A stretch of 64,000 bases of DNA from Streptomyces sp. NBC_01689 (GTDB lineage Bacteria > Actinomycetota > Actinomycetes > Streptomycetales > Streptomycetaceae). Made by a program: the position numbers and the translations under genes. The notes beneath the pieces are model-generated. The model was not told the DNA's origin and made no database searches. It saw nothing but the letters and a program-made list of their open reading frames with translations. Below, piece after piece: positions 23,820 through 32,642 of the stretch; within the stretch, counting starts at the first letter, position 1; the number at the start of each line of letters is the position of its first letter. Location of the stretch: positions 8,184,001 through 8,248,000 of the forward strand of contig NZ_CP109592.1 of NCBI RefSeq assembly GCF_036250675.1. Reading direction: 5' to 3'.

Positions 23820-26333
23820 TCACAACTGGCCGACGTCGGTGACCTTGACGACGGCACGGCCCTCCGCGTCGGACGCCGTCAGGTCGACCTCCGCGCTGAT
23901 GCCCCAGTCGTGGTCGCCGTTCGGGTCGGCGAAGGTCTGGCGAACGCGCCACAGGCTGTTCTGCGGCTCCTCCACGATGGACAGCAGCTTGGGGCCGCGG
24001 GCGTCCGGGCCGGTGCCGAGGTCCTCGTACTCGTCCCAGTACTTGTCCATCGCCTCGCCCCAGGCATCGGCGTCCCAGCCGGAGTCGGCGTCCATCGAGC
24101 CCAGCTCGTCGACGTTGTCGAGCGCCGCGAGTTCGACGCGGCGGAACATCGCGTTGCGGACGAGGACACGGAAGGCACGGGCGTTCGCGGTGACCGGTTT
24201 GACCTGGTCCGCCTTCTCCTGGGCCTCCTCGGCCGTCATCTCCTCCGGGTTGGCGAGCTGCTCCCACTCGTCCAGCAGGCTGGAATCGACCTGGCGCACC
24301 AACTCGCCCAGCCAGGCGATCAGATCCTCCAGGTCCTCGGACTTGAGGTCGTCCGGGACGGTGTGTTCCAGGGCCTTGTAGGCGCTCGCCAGGTAGCGCA
24401 GCACGATGCCCTCGGTCCGCGCGAGCTCGTAGAAGGAGACGAACTCGGTGAAGGACATGGCACGTTCGTACATGTCACGGATCACGGACTTCGGCGACAG
24501 CGGATGGTCACCGACCCACGGGTGGCTCGTGCGGTAGGTGTTGTAGGCGTGGAACAGCAGCTCTTCCATCGGCTTGGGGTACGACACGTCCTGGAGCCGT
24601 TCCATGCGCTCCTCGTACTCGACGCCGTCCGCCTTCATGGCGGCCACCGCCTCGCCCCGGGCCTTGTTCTGCTGGGCCGCGAGGATCTGCCGAGGGTCGT
24701 CCAGCGTCGATTCCACGACGGACACCATGTCGAGCGCGTAGGACGGGGACTCGGGGTCCAGCAGGTCGAACGCGGCCAGCGCGAAGGTCGACAGCGGCTG
24801 GTTGAGCGCGAAGTCCTGCTGAAGGTCGACGGTGAGACGCACGATGCGGCCCTCGGCGTCCGGCGTGTCCAGCTTCTCGACGATGCCGCCGTCCAGGAGC
24901 GAGCGGTAGATCGCGATCGCCCGCCGGATGTGCCGCAACTGCTGCTTGCGGGGCTCGTGGTTGTCCTCCAGCAGATGCCGCATCGCCTCGAAGGCGTTGC
25001 CCGGCCGGGCGATGACCGACAGCAGCATCGTGTGGGTCACCCGGAAGCGGGAGGTGAGCGGCTCGGGCTCGGAGGCGATGAGCTTCTCGAAGGTGCTGTC
25101 CGTCCACCCGACGAAGCCCTCGGGAGCCTTCTTGCGCACCACCTTGCGACGCTTCTTCGGGTCGTCGCCCGCCTTGGAGAGGGCCTTCTCGTTCTCGATC
25201 ACGTGCTCGGGCGCCTGCGCGACGACGAACCCCGCCGTGTCGAAACCCGCCCGCCCGGCGCGCCCCGCGATCTGGTGGAACTCACGGGCGCGCAGCGTGC
25301 GGACCCGGTTGCCGTCGTACTTCGTCAGCGCGGTGAACAGCACGGTGCGGATCGGCACATTGACACCGACACCGAGGGTGTCCGTGCCGCAGATGACCTT
25401 CAGCAGGCCGGCCTGGGCGAGCTTCTCGACCAGCCGACGGTACTTGGGGAGCATGCCGGCGTGATGGACACCGATTCCGTGCCGCACGTAGCGGGAGAGG
25501 TTCTGGCCGAACTTGGTGGTGAACCGGAAGTTGCCGATCAGATCGGCGATCTGGTCCTTCTCCTCCCGGGTGCACATGTTGATGCTCATCAGCGCCTGTG
25601 CCCGCTCCACGGCCTGCGCCTGGGTGAAGTGGACGATGTAGACCGGGGCCTGCCTGGTCGCGAGCAACTCGGTGAGCGTCTCCGTCAACGGGGTCAGCAC
25701 GTACTCGTAGGAGAGCGGCACGGGCCGGGTCGCCGAGCGGACCACCGAGGTGGGGCGGCCGGTGCGCCGGGTGAGGTCCTTCTCGAACATCGAGACGTCG
25801 CCGAGTGTCGCGGACATCAGGATGAACTGCGCCTGGGGAAGTTCCAGGATCGGGATCTGCCAGGCCCAGCCGCGGTCGCCCTCCGCGTAGAAGTGGAACT
25901 CGTCCATGACGACCTGGCCGACGTCGGCGTGCTTGCCGTCGCGCAGCGCGATGGACGCCAGCACCTCAGCGGTACAGCAGATGACGGGGGCGTCGGCGTT
26001 GACGGAGGCGTCGCCGGTGAGCATGCCCACGTTCTCGGTGCCGAAGATCTTGCACAGCTCGAAGAACTTCTCCGAGACGAGCGCCTTGATCGGCGCCGTG
26101 TAGAAGGTGACCTCGTCCCGGGCGAGCGCGGCGAAGTGCGCACCCGCGGCGATCATGCTCTTCCCCGAGCCGGTGGGGGTCGAGACGATCACGTTGGCCC
26201 CCGAGACCACCTCGATCAGCGCCTCCTCCTGGTGGGGGTAGAGGGTGAGACCACGTTCCCCGGCCCACGACTCGAAGGCTTCGTAGAGGGCGTCGGGATC
26301 TGCGGTCTGCGGCAGCTGATCGATAAGGGTCAC
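23820..26333 (-). CDS. Ski2-like DEAD/DEAH-box RNA helicase with C-terminal DUF3516
   Basis: 837 aa from the GTG at 26333 (VTLIDQLPQTADPDALYEAF); the open frame extends 72 codons further but is then non-conserved. The core shows HQEEALIEVVSGANVIVSTP followed by Walker A TGSGKS near residue 51, the DExH box MDEFHFY near 145, LMSATLGD (motif III) and QIAGRAGRAGFD (motif VI near 355). The C-terminal half matches the actinobacterial DUF3516 extension, seen in Ski2/Mtr4-like enzymes. It should unwind structured RNA in degradation or ribosome assembly. An unrelated plus-strand frame runs antisense through this gene. Confidence 0.92.
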   Translation of the reverse strand: MTLIDQLPQTADPDALYEAFESWAGERGLTLYPHQEEALIEVVSGANVIVSTPTGSGKSMIAAGAHFAALARDEVTFYTAPIKALVSEKFFELCKIFGTENVGMLTGDASVNADAPVICCTAEVLASIALRDGKHADVGQVVMDEFHFYAEGDRGWAWQIPILELPQAQFILMSATLGDVSMFEKDLTRRTGRPTSVVRSATRPVPLSYEYVLTPLTETLTELLATRQAPVYIVHFTQAQAVERAQALMSINMCTREEKDQIADLIGNFRFTTKFGQNLSRYVRHGIGVHHAGMLPKYRRLVEKLAQAGLLKVICGTDTLGVGVNVPIRTVLFTALTKYDGNRVRTLRAREFHQIAGRAGRAGFDTAGFVVAQAPEHVIENEKALSKAGDDPKKRRKVVRKKAPEGFVGWTDSTFEKLIASEPEPLTSRFRVTHTMLLSVIARPGNAFEAMRHLLEDNHEPRKQQLRHIRRAIAIYRSLLDGGIVEKLDTPDAEGRIVRLTVDLQQDFALNQPLSTFALAAFDLLDPESPSYALDMVSVVESTLDDPRQILAAQQNKARGEAVAAMKADGVEYEERMERLQDVSYPKPMEELLFHAYNTYRTSHPWVGDHPLSPKSVIRDMYERAMSFTEFVSFYELARTEGIVLRYLASAYKALEHTVPDDLKSEDLEDLIAWLGELVRQVDSSLLDEWEQLANPEEMTAEEAQEKADQVKPVTANARAFRVLVRNAMFRRVELAALDNVDELGSMDADSGWDADAWGEAMDKYWDEYEDLGTGPDARGPKLLSIVEEPQNSLWRVRQTFADPNGDHDWGISAEVDLTASDAEGRAVVKVTDVGQL

Positions 26334-26478
26334 GCCCCCATCTTGCCTGTCGACCCGCTCGATGGGGGAATCGGATGTTCGGCCGAAGATCACGAACGTT
26401 ACGCTGTGGCGCCGGTGAAGCGTCACCGGACGCGGGCAACTGGACAGCGCTACAAGCGGAATGGGGCGGGGAACGGCC

Positions 26479-27273
26479 ATGATGGGACCAGCACACTCAC
26501 TGTCGGGGGCCGCGGCCTGGCTCGGTGTCGGGGCGGCGGCCGCCGCCACCGGTCACACCATGCCCTGGCCGGTCCTCCTCGTCGGAGCCCTCATCTGCGC
26601 GGGGGCCGCGCTCGCCCCCGACCTGGACCACAAGGCCGCGACCATCTCGAGGGCCTTCGGGCCGATCTCACGCGGGCTCTGCGAGATCGTCGACAAGCTC
26701 TCGTACGCCGTCTACAAATCGACACGCAAGCCGGGCGACCCGCGGCGCTCCGGTGGCCACCGCACACTGACGCACACCTGGCTGTGGGCGGTGCTGATCG
26801 GCGCGGGGTCTTCGGTGGTGGCCATCACCGGCGGCCGCTGGGCGGTCCTGGCGATCCTGTTCATCCACATGGTGCTCGCGATCGAGGGGCTGCTGTGGCG
26901 GGCCGCGCGCGGGTCCAGCAGCGACGTCCTGGTCTGGCTGCTGGCCGCGACCAGCGCCTGGATCCTCGCCGGGATCCTGGACAAGCCGGGCAACGGGGCG
27001 GACTGGCTGTTCACCGCGCCCGGCCAGGAGTACCTGTGGCTGGGCCTGCCGATCGTCCTGGGCGCGCTGGTGCACGACATCGGGGACGCGCTGACGGTGT
27101 CGGGCTGCCCGATCTTGTGGCCGATCCCGCTCGGCCGCAAGCGCTGGTACCCGATCGGCCCGCCCAAGGTGATGCGCTTCCGGGCCGGCAGCTGGGTCGA
27201 GCTGAAGGTGCTCATGCCGGCGTTCATGCTGCTGGGCGGGGTGGGCTGCGCGGCGGCGCTGAACTTCATCTGA
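26479..27273 (+). CDS. DUF457/YdjM-type membrane-bound metal-dependent hydrolase
   Basis: 264 aa from the ATG at 26479 (MMGPAHSLSGAAAWLGVGAA), with GGCGGGGA six bases upstream; an ATG at 26461 is less likely. Five to six hydrophobic segments. Conserved polar motifs lie at membrane borders: APDLDHKAATIS near residue 52, GGHRTLTHTWLW near 97 and HDIGDALTVSGCPILWPIPL near 205. This H/D pattern defines the YdjM/LexA-regulated inner-membrane hydrolase family, proposed to bind a divalent metal. The substrate is unknown, possibly lipids or cell-envelope intermediates. Divergent from the helicase. Confidence 0.88.
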   Translation: MMGPAHSLSGAAAWLGVGAAAAATGHTMPWPVLLVGALICAGAALAPDLDHKAATISRAFGPISRGLCEIVDKLSYAVYKSTRKPGDPRRSGGHRTLTHTWLWAVLIGAGSSVVAITGGRWAVLAILFIHMVLAIEGLLWRAARGSSSDVLVWLLAATSAWILAGILDKPGNGADWLFTAPGQEYLWLGLPIVLGALVHDIGDALTVSGCPILWPIPLGRKRWYPIGPPKVMRFRAGSWVELKVLMPAFMLLGGVGCAAALNFI

Positions 27274-27377
27274 CCGACCGGCGGAGCGCCGCGTCCGACG
27301 GAGGCGGCGCCCCCGCACCCGGCGGACGTGGCGGTGACGGGCGTGGCGGTATTGCGGGTGGCGGCGGCCTCAGGGCC

Positions 27378-27662
27378 TCATGCCGGATCCTTGTCGTCCC
27401 CGCAGTCCGCGCCCTGTACGGAGCCTCCGTAGCGCTTCTCGAACTGCGCGATCCGGCCCTCCGAGTCCACCGTCCGGGCCTTGCCGGTGTAGAACGGGTG
27501 ACTCTCGGACGAGATCTCGACATCGACGACCGGGTAGGTCTCGCCGTCGTCCCACTCGATCGTCCGCTCACTCGTCGCCGTGGACCGGGTGAGGAAGGCG
27601 AATCCGGCGGCCCGGTCCCGGAAGACCACGGCGTGGTAGTCGGGCTGCTTGTCCTGCTGCAT
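27378..27662 (-). CDS. rpmE2: 50S ribosomal protein L31 type B (zinc-independent paralogue)
   Basis: 94 aa from the ATG at 27662 ([20 protein letters not shown]), with AAGGAG five bases upstream. The L31 core is clear: [38 protein letters not shown] and FEKRYGG. The four zinc-ligand cysteines of type A L31 are absent, so this is the C-minus form. Such paralogues replace the zinc-containing L31 under zinc starvation and are normally repressed by Zur. I could not see a convincing Zur box upstream. It lies 42 bp downstream of the DUF5709 gene and may be read from the same promoter. A longer, acidic C-terminus ([10 protein letters not shown]) is unusual. Confidence 0.93.
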   Translation of the reverse strand: MQQDKQPDYHAVVFRDRAAGFAFLTRSTATSERTIEWDDGETYPVVDVEISSESHPFYTGKARTVDSEGRIAQFEKRYGGSVQGADCGDDKDPA

Positions 27663-27704
27663 GGGTGCTCCTTGCCTAGGAGGGGCAGGCCGGGCCAGAC
27701 CCGG

Positions 27705-28175
27705 TCAGCCGGACAGGGACTCCTCGTCGACGACATGCATGGCGGCCTCCTCGGCCGAGGCGGCGGCGCCGTCGATGCCGACGTCGGTGGCGATCAGTCC
27801 GCTCTCGTCGTCCTCGTGCGCCCCCTCGTCGGGGGCGACGAGACGTCCGGAGCGGAGGGTCCCCACCTCGTTGTCCAGAGGCTCTCCGTCGCCGCCCTCG
27901 TAGTCGCCGATGCCGTCCCCGTCGGGTTCGGCGATGTCGGGCAGCTCCTCCGCGAGTCGCTGGTCCAGGCTCTCGCCCTGCCGACGTTCGGAAGCGGTCA
28001 CGCCGGAGTGCTCCACCGCCCACGGCCGCTCCGGCGGGGACCAGCCACGGTCGAGAGGATCACCCACACCGTCGGAGTCCAGGGTGTCCTCGACGTCGAG
28101 CAGCCCCGCGTCGTCCTGCACCTCGGATCCGTCAGGCTGGTAGACGTCGTCTCCCCATCCGTCGGCGCTCTCCAC
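27705..28175 (-). CDS. DUF5709-domain acidic protein
   Basis: 156 aa from the GTG at 28175 (VESADGWGDDVYQPDGSEVQ), with GGAGG five bases before it. Highly acidic and soluble, with Asp/Glu in about a third of positions. The DUF5709 core contains LDVEDTLDSDGVGDPLDRGW followed by SPPERPWAVEHSGVTASERR and ESLDQRLAEELPDI; the tail has a repeated small-acidic pattern ending VDEESLSG. The family is confined to actinobacteria and its role is unknown. It precedes rpmE2 on the same strand. Confidence 0.82.
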   Translation of the reverse strand: MESADGWGDDVYQPDGSEVQDDAGLLDVEDTLDSDGVGDPLDRGWSPPERPWAVEHSGVTASERRQGESLDQRLAEELPDIAEPDGDGIGDYEGGDGEPLDNEVGTLRSGRLVAPDEGAHEDDESGLIATDVGIDGAAASAEEAAMHVVDEESLSG

Positions 28176-28547
28176 GGGTACCTCCAGGTGATGCGGGTGA
28201 GCCCGGTCCCACCGCGATCGACGGCGGGCACGGTCACTGGACACCGGCCCCGCCCCGCGCGAACCGGGTGGTTCCCGGCCGCTCCCCGAATCGGTGCCGA
28301 CATCCAGCCTTCCACTCCGGTTCGGCACCGCGCAACGCCACAGGCTCCGACCTGCGGCGACCCCGCCCGCCGACCCGGGTCCCGGACCCCGGGGCGACGG
28401 CTCCGCCGAGCCACCGCCGCCTGCTCCGGTCGGGCGCGCGCATACGCATCCTGCCGCGGGAGCCCGGTCGCCGCAGCAGCCGTGCCGCATGATCACCCGG
28501 TCACGATCGCGTCGGCCGTGCCATCTGGCGGTCCGGTCTCGGTCACC
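28176..28547. other. 372-bp gap upstream of the DUF5709-rpmE2 pair
   Basis: The region separates the ABC exporter stop codon (28548) from the DUF5709 start and holds the promoter of the latter. I see no coding frame with a ribosome-binding site, no clear hairpin longer than 8 bp and no Zur-like AT-rich dyad. It is uniformly GC-rich. Confidence 0.4.
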
Positions 28548-30329
28548 TCATCCGTGCCAGGACCTCCACAGGGCCGCGTAGGCGCCGTCGGCGGCGACCA
28601 GCTCGTCGTGACTGCCCAGCTCGGTGATCCGGCCGTTCTCCACGACGGCGATGACGTCCGCGTCGTGGGCGGTGTGCAGCCGGTGGGCGATGGCCACGAC
28701 GGTGCGGCCGTTGAGGACACGCGCCAGCGACCGTTCCAGGTGGCGGGCCGCCCGAGGGTCGAGGAGCGAGGTCGCCTCGTCGAGCACCAGCGTGTGCGGA
28801 TCGGCCAGGACCAGCCGGGCGAGTGCGATCTGCTGGGCCTGCGCCGGGGTGAGCGCCAATCCTCCCGAACCGACCTCGGTGTCCAGACCGTCGCCCAGGG
28901 CCCGTGCCCACCCGTCGGCGTCGACCGCGCCCAGCGCCGCCCACAGTTCCGCGTCGGCCGCCCCCGTCCGGGCGAGCAGCAGGTTGTCGCGCAGGGAGCC
29001 CACGAACACGTGATGTTCCTGGTTGACCAGGGCGACGTGTGTACGCACCGCCTCCGCGGGCATCCGCGAGAGTTCGGCTCCGCCGAGCGTGACGCGGCCG
29101 TCCCGCGGGGCGTAGATCCCGGCGAGCAGCCTGCCCAGGGTGGACTTGCCCGCACCGGACGGACCGACCAGCGCGAGCCGGGTGCCGGGGGCGACCTCGA
29201 GGGAGACCTTCCGCAGCACGTCCACACCCGCGCGGTAGCCGAAACGCACCTCGTCCGCGTGCACGTCGCGTCCGTCCGGTCTGACCTCGGGATCACCGGC
29301 GGCCGGCTCGATGTCCCGGACGCCGACCAGCCGGGCGAGCGAGACCTGGGCGACCTGCAGCTCGTCGTACCAGCGCAGGATCAGACCCACCGGGTCGACC
29401 AGCATCTGGGCGATGAGCGCGCCCGTCGTCAGCTGACCCACATCGATCCAGTTCCGCAGGACGAAGACCCCACCGATCATGAGGACCGAGCAGAGGACCG
29501 TGACATGGGTGAGGTTGACGATGGGGAAGAGCACCGAGCGCAGCCACAGGGTGTAGCGCTCCCAGGCGGTCCACTCCTTGATGCGGCGCTCGGAGAGGTC
29601 GATGCGGCGCTCGCCGAGACGGTGTGCCTCGACGGTGCGTCCGGCGTCCACGGTCTCGGCGAGGGCGGCGGCGACGGCGGCGTAGCCGGCGGCCTCCGAG
29701 CGGTAGGCGGACGGGGCCCGCTTGAAGTACCAGCGGCAGCCGACGACCAGCAGGGGGACGGCGACCAGGACCGTGGGGGCGAGGGCCGGTGCCGTGACGG
29801 CCAGACCTCCGAGCAGCAGCACGACCCACACCACGCCGATGGCCAGCTGGGGCACGGCTTCGCGCATCGCGTTGGCGAGACGGTCGATGTCGGTGGTGAT
29901 GCGGGACAGCAGATCGCCTGTGCCGGCTCGTTCCAGCACGCCGGGCGGCAGCCCGACCGACCGGACGAGGAAGTCCTCGCGCAGGTCGGCGAGCATGCGT
30001 TCACCGAGCATGGCACCGCGCAGCCGGACCTCGCGGACGAACACCGACTGGATGACGAGCGCGGCGAGGAACAGCGTGGAGGTGCGCATCAGGTGGAGAT
30101 CCCGCGCGTGGTCGGAGACCCGTTCCACGACCGCGCCCAGCAGGTAGGGCCCGGCCATCGAGGCCACCACGGCCACCGTGTTGACGGTGACGAGCAGCAG
30201 GAAGGCCCGGCGGTGCCGGCGGAAGAGTTCGATGACGTAGGCGCGTACGGTCGAGGTGGCGCCGACGGGCAGGGTGTTCGCCGTCGTCGGGGCCGCCGGG
30301 TCGTACGCCGGTGGCGCCAGGCCGATCAT
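28548..30329 (-). CDS. ABC exporter half-transporter with intact Walker A but degenerate signature motif (asymmetric heterodimer, catalytic half)
   Basis: 593 aa from the ATG at 30329 (MIGLAPPAYDPAAPTTANTL), overlapping the upstream gene's stop (ATGA). A six-helix type IV exporter membrane domain (about 35-320) precedes a nucleotide-binding domain. Walker A GPSGAGKST (about 390), Q-loop ALVNQEHHVF, Walker B LVLDEATSLLD (about 515) and H-loop VAIAHRL (about 548) are intact, but the ABC signature LSGGQ has become LTPAQ in LALTPAQAQQIALA (about 496). It needs the partner's LSGGQ to complete a working ATP site. The substrate may be a lipid, peptide or drug and is not predictable. The pair forms a two-gene operon reading 32329 to 28548. 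Confidence 0.92.
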   Translation of the reverse strand: MIGLAPPAYDPAAPTTANTLPVGATSTVRAYVIELFRRHRRAFLLLVTVNTVAVVASMAGPYLLGAVVERVSDHARDLHLMRTSTLFLAALVIQSVFVREVRLRGAMLGERMLADLREDFLVRSVGLPPGVLERAGTGDLLSRITTDIDRLANAMREAVPQLAIGVVWVVLLLGGLAVTAPALAPTVLVAVPLLVVGCRWYFKRAPSAYRSEAAGYAAVAAALAETVDAGRTVEAHRLGERRIDLSERRIKEWTAWERYTLWLRSVLFPIVNLTHVTVLCSVLMIGGVFVLRNWIDVGQLTTGALIAQMLVDPVGLILRWYDELQVAQVSLARLVGVRDIEPAAGDPEVRPDGRDVHADEVRFGYRAGVDVLRKVSLEVAPGTRLALVGPSGAGKSTLGRLLAGIYAPRDGRVTLGGAELSRMPAEAVRTHVALVNQEHHVFVGSLRDNLLLARTGAADAELWAALGAVDADGWARALGDGLDTEVGSGGLALTPAQAQQIALARLVLADPHTLVLDEATSLLDPRAARHLERSLARVLNGRTVVAIAHRLHTAHDADVIAVVENGRITELGSHDELVAADGAYAALWRSWHG

Positions 30330-32329
30330 GCGGATTCCTCGATTTCTTCCAGTTCGTCGATCTTGCCGGTCCTGACGGGCCTGCTGGTTCTTCCGGCCGT
30401 GTTCGTCCTGTTGGTTCTGCTGGTGGTGCCCGCGCCGCCGAGCCTGCCGGGGTCGTCGAATGCACCGCCTGCGCTGCCTGCGCCACCTGCATCGCCTGCG
30501 TCGCGTTCTTCGCGTGTGTCGGGCTTCTCGATCTTTTCGAGCCCGTCCTTCGGGTCGCGTGTTCCGAGGTCCTGCCGGTCCTTGCCGGCGGTGGCTTCCT
30601 CGTCGGTCTCGCGGGTGACCACCGCCCGGTACCGCGGTTCGCCGAGCACGAGTTCGCGGTGGACTCCGACGGCCGCGACCTCGCCCTCGTGGACGAGGAC
30701 GACCCGGTCCGCGTGGTCCAGGAGCAGGGGTGAGGAGGTGAAGACGACCGTCGTGCGTCCGGCGCGCAGGGCGCGGACACCGTCGGCGATCCGCGCCTCG
30801 GTGTGCGAGTCGACCGCCGAGGTCGGTTCGTCCAGGACCAGTACGCCGGGGTCGGTGACCAGCGAGCGGGCCAGGGCCAGACGCTGGCGCTGGCCGCCCG
30901 ACAGGGATCGTCCGCGTTCGGTGATACGGGCGTCCATCGGGTCCTCGGCGTCCAGCGAGCCCTGGGTCAGCGCGTCCAGGACGTCGCCGCACTGTGCGGC
31001 GGCCAGCGCCTCGGCCGCGCTGACCGCACCCGAGGAAGGCACGTCGAGCAGTTCGCGCAGCGAGCCGGACAGCAGTACCGGGTCCTTGTCCTGGACGAGG
31101 ACGGCCGTGCGCGCGGAGCCGAGCGGCAGTTCGTCGAGCGGTACGCCACCGAGGAGTACCGAGGTGCCCTCGACGGAGGGGTGGCCGCCCAGACGTTCGG
31201 CGAGCACACCCGCGGCGTCCGGGTCACCGCAGACCACGGCGGTGAGCCGCCCCGCGGGTGCGAGGAGTCCGGTGGCGGGGTCGTACAGATCGCCGCGCGG
31301 GACCTCGGCCGAGCGGGAGCCGCCACTGTCGGTGGCCCGTTCCAGCGACAGCACCCGGGCGGCGCGTTTGGCGGACGGGCGGGAGAAGGAGTACGCCATG
31401 GCGATCTCCTCGAAGTGCCGCAGCGGGTAGGTGAGCAGCATGACCGTGCTGTACACGGTGACCAGTTCGCCGACCGTGATCCGGCCGTCGCGGGCCAGGT
31501 GCACGCCGTGCCAGATGACGGCGATCATGAGGAGACCGGGCAGCAGCACCTGGACGGCCGAGATCAGCGACCACATGCGGGCACTGCGCACGGCCGCCCG
31601 CCGGACCTCCTGGGAGGCGCGGCGGTAGCGGTCGAGGAACAGTTCCTCGCCGCCGATGCCGCGCAGCACGCGCAGCCCCGCGACGGTGTCCGAGGCCAGC
31701 TCGGTGGCGTGTCCGGCCCTCTCCCGCTGGAAGTCGGCGCGTCGGGTGGCGCGGGGCAGCAGCGGCAGCACGGCGAGCGCCAGGACGGGCACGCCCACGG
31801 CGACGATGACGCCCAGCGCCGGCTGGTAGAGGACGAGGCCGACGCAGACGAGGACGACGGTGAGCGCGGCCGCCGCGAACCGCGACAGGGCCTCCACGAA
31901 CCAGCCGATCTTCTCGACGTCGCCGGTGGAGACGGCCACGACCTCACCGGCCGCGACGCGCTGGGTCAGCGCCGAGCCGAGCTGGGCGGTCTTGTGCGCC
32001 AGCAACTGCTGGACGCGAGCGGCGGCGGTGATCCAGTTGGTGACCGCGGCCCGGTGCAGCATGGCCTCGCCGACAGCGATGCCCGCGCCGCACAGCGCCA
32101 TCAGCCCACCGGTCAGGGCGAGTCGTGTGCCGGATCTGTCGACGACGGACTGCACGGCCAGGCCCACACAGAACGGAAGCCCGGCCACGGCGACGAAGTG
32201 GAGCAGTCCCCAGGCCAGGGCCTTGAACTGCCCGCCCAGCTGATTCCGCCCGAGCCACCGGAGGAATCGGGGGCCGGAGCGTGCGTCCGGCACACCGGGG
32301 TCAGGATAGGGAAGGTCTTGAATCTGCAT
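30326..32329 (-). CDS. ABC exporter half-transporter with lost Walker A and H-loop but intact signature (asymmetric heterodimer partner)
   Basis: 667 aa from the ATG at 32329 (MQIQDLPYPDPGVPDARSGP). Membrane domain at about 45-315. In the nucleotide-binding domain the P-loop position reads AVVCGDPDAAGVLAE, so the GxxGxGKS/T motif is gone. The signature ERGRSLSGGQRQRLALARS (about 478) and Walker B VLVLDEPTSAVD (about 497) are intact, and the H-loop position reads FTSSPLLLDHAD, lacking the switch histidine. A 90-residue charged, Gly-rich tail extends beyond the usual C-terminus. It should act as the non-hydrolysing partner, donating its signature to the ATP site of the downstream subunit. First gene of the pair, with no good ribosome-binding site visible. 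Confidence 0.92.
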   Translation of the reverse strand: MQIQDLPYPDPGVPDARSGPRFLRWLGRNQLGGQFKALAWGLLHFVAVAGLPFCVGLAVQSVVDRSGTRLALTGGLMALCGAGIAVGEAMLHRAAVTNWITAAARVQQLLAHKTAQLGSALTQRVAAGEVVAVSTGDVEKIGWFVEALSRFAAAALTVVLVCVGLVLYQPALGVIVAVGVPVLALAVLPLLPRATRRADFQRERAGHATELASDTVAGLRVLRGIGGEELFLDRYRRASQEVRRAAVRSARMWSLISAVQVLLPGLLMIAVIWHGVHLARDGRITVGELVTVYSTVMLLTYPLRHFEEIAMAYSFSRPSAKRAARVLSLERATDSGGSRSAEVPRGDLYDPATGLLAPAGRLTAVVCGDPDAAGVLAERLGGHPSVEGTSVLLGGVPLDELPLGSARTAVLVQDKDPVLLSGSLRELLDVPSSGAVSAAEALAAAQCGDVLDALTQGSLDAEDPMDARITERGRSLSGGQRQRLALARSLVTDPGVLVLDEPTSAVDSHTEARIADGVRALRAGRTTVVFTSSPLLLDHADRVVLVHEGEVAAVGVHRELVLGEPRYRAVVTRETDEEATAGKDRQDLGTRDPKDGLEKIEKPDTREERDAGDAGGAGSAGGAFDDPGRLGGAGTTSRTNRTNTAGRTSRPVRTGKIDELEEIEESA

Positions 32330-32642
32330 GACGTCCCAGTGGCTCGTGTAACGGGTGGGTTCAGGGGTGAGGGGAAGCCGTAACGTTTCGGCGACCAGGC
32401 CGGTCGCGGAGGCCGACAGCAAACCGTGAAAGGTTCGCGGTAGGGAGCGGTCCGGGGCAAGCGGTTTTTTCGGCCGGGACAAGGTTTCGGCCCGCCGGGC
32501 AGGCCCCGCCCTGGTGTGCCTCGTGCGGCTCGGGCTTCCCGGTCGGGCTCCGGTTCCGGGTCGTCGGCCGCGGGGCCGCGAGCACGCGATGTGGCCAAAG
32601 GGGCGCAGGGAAGGGGCTGTTCGTCCGATTGGTGATGCGACG
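32330..32642. other. 313-bp divergent gap between the ABC pair and the L,D-transpeptidase
   Basis: This should hold both promoters. It contains short AT-poor islands (for example AACGTTTCGG near 32382) but I can define no -35/-10 pair or dyad with confidence. No gene is supported, although the transpeptidase frame stays open back to 32514. Confidence 0.4.

Noticed and set aside
23493..31430. Very long open frame on the plus strand (more than 2,600 codons) across tesB, the helicase, DUF457, L31 and ABC genes
   Set aside because: It is antisense to well-recognised genes on the minus strand and has no domain similarity. In high-GC DNA stop codons are rare in antisense frames; it contains a repetitive, Arg/Val/Gly-rich composition typical of such shadows.
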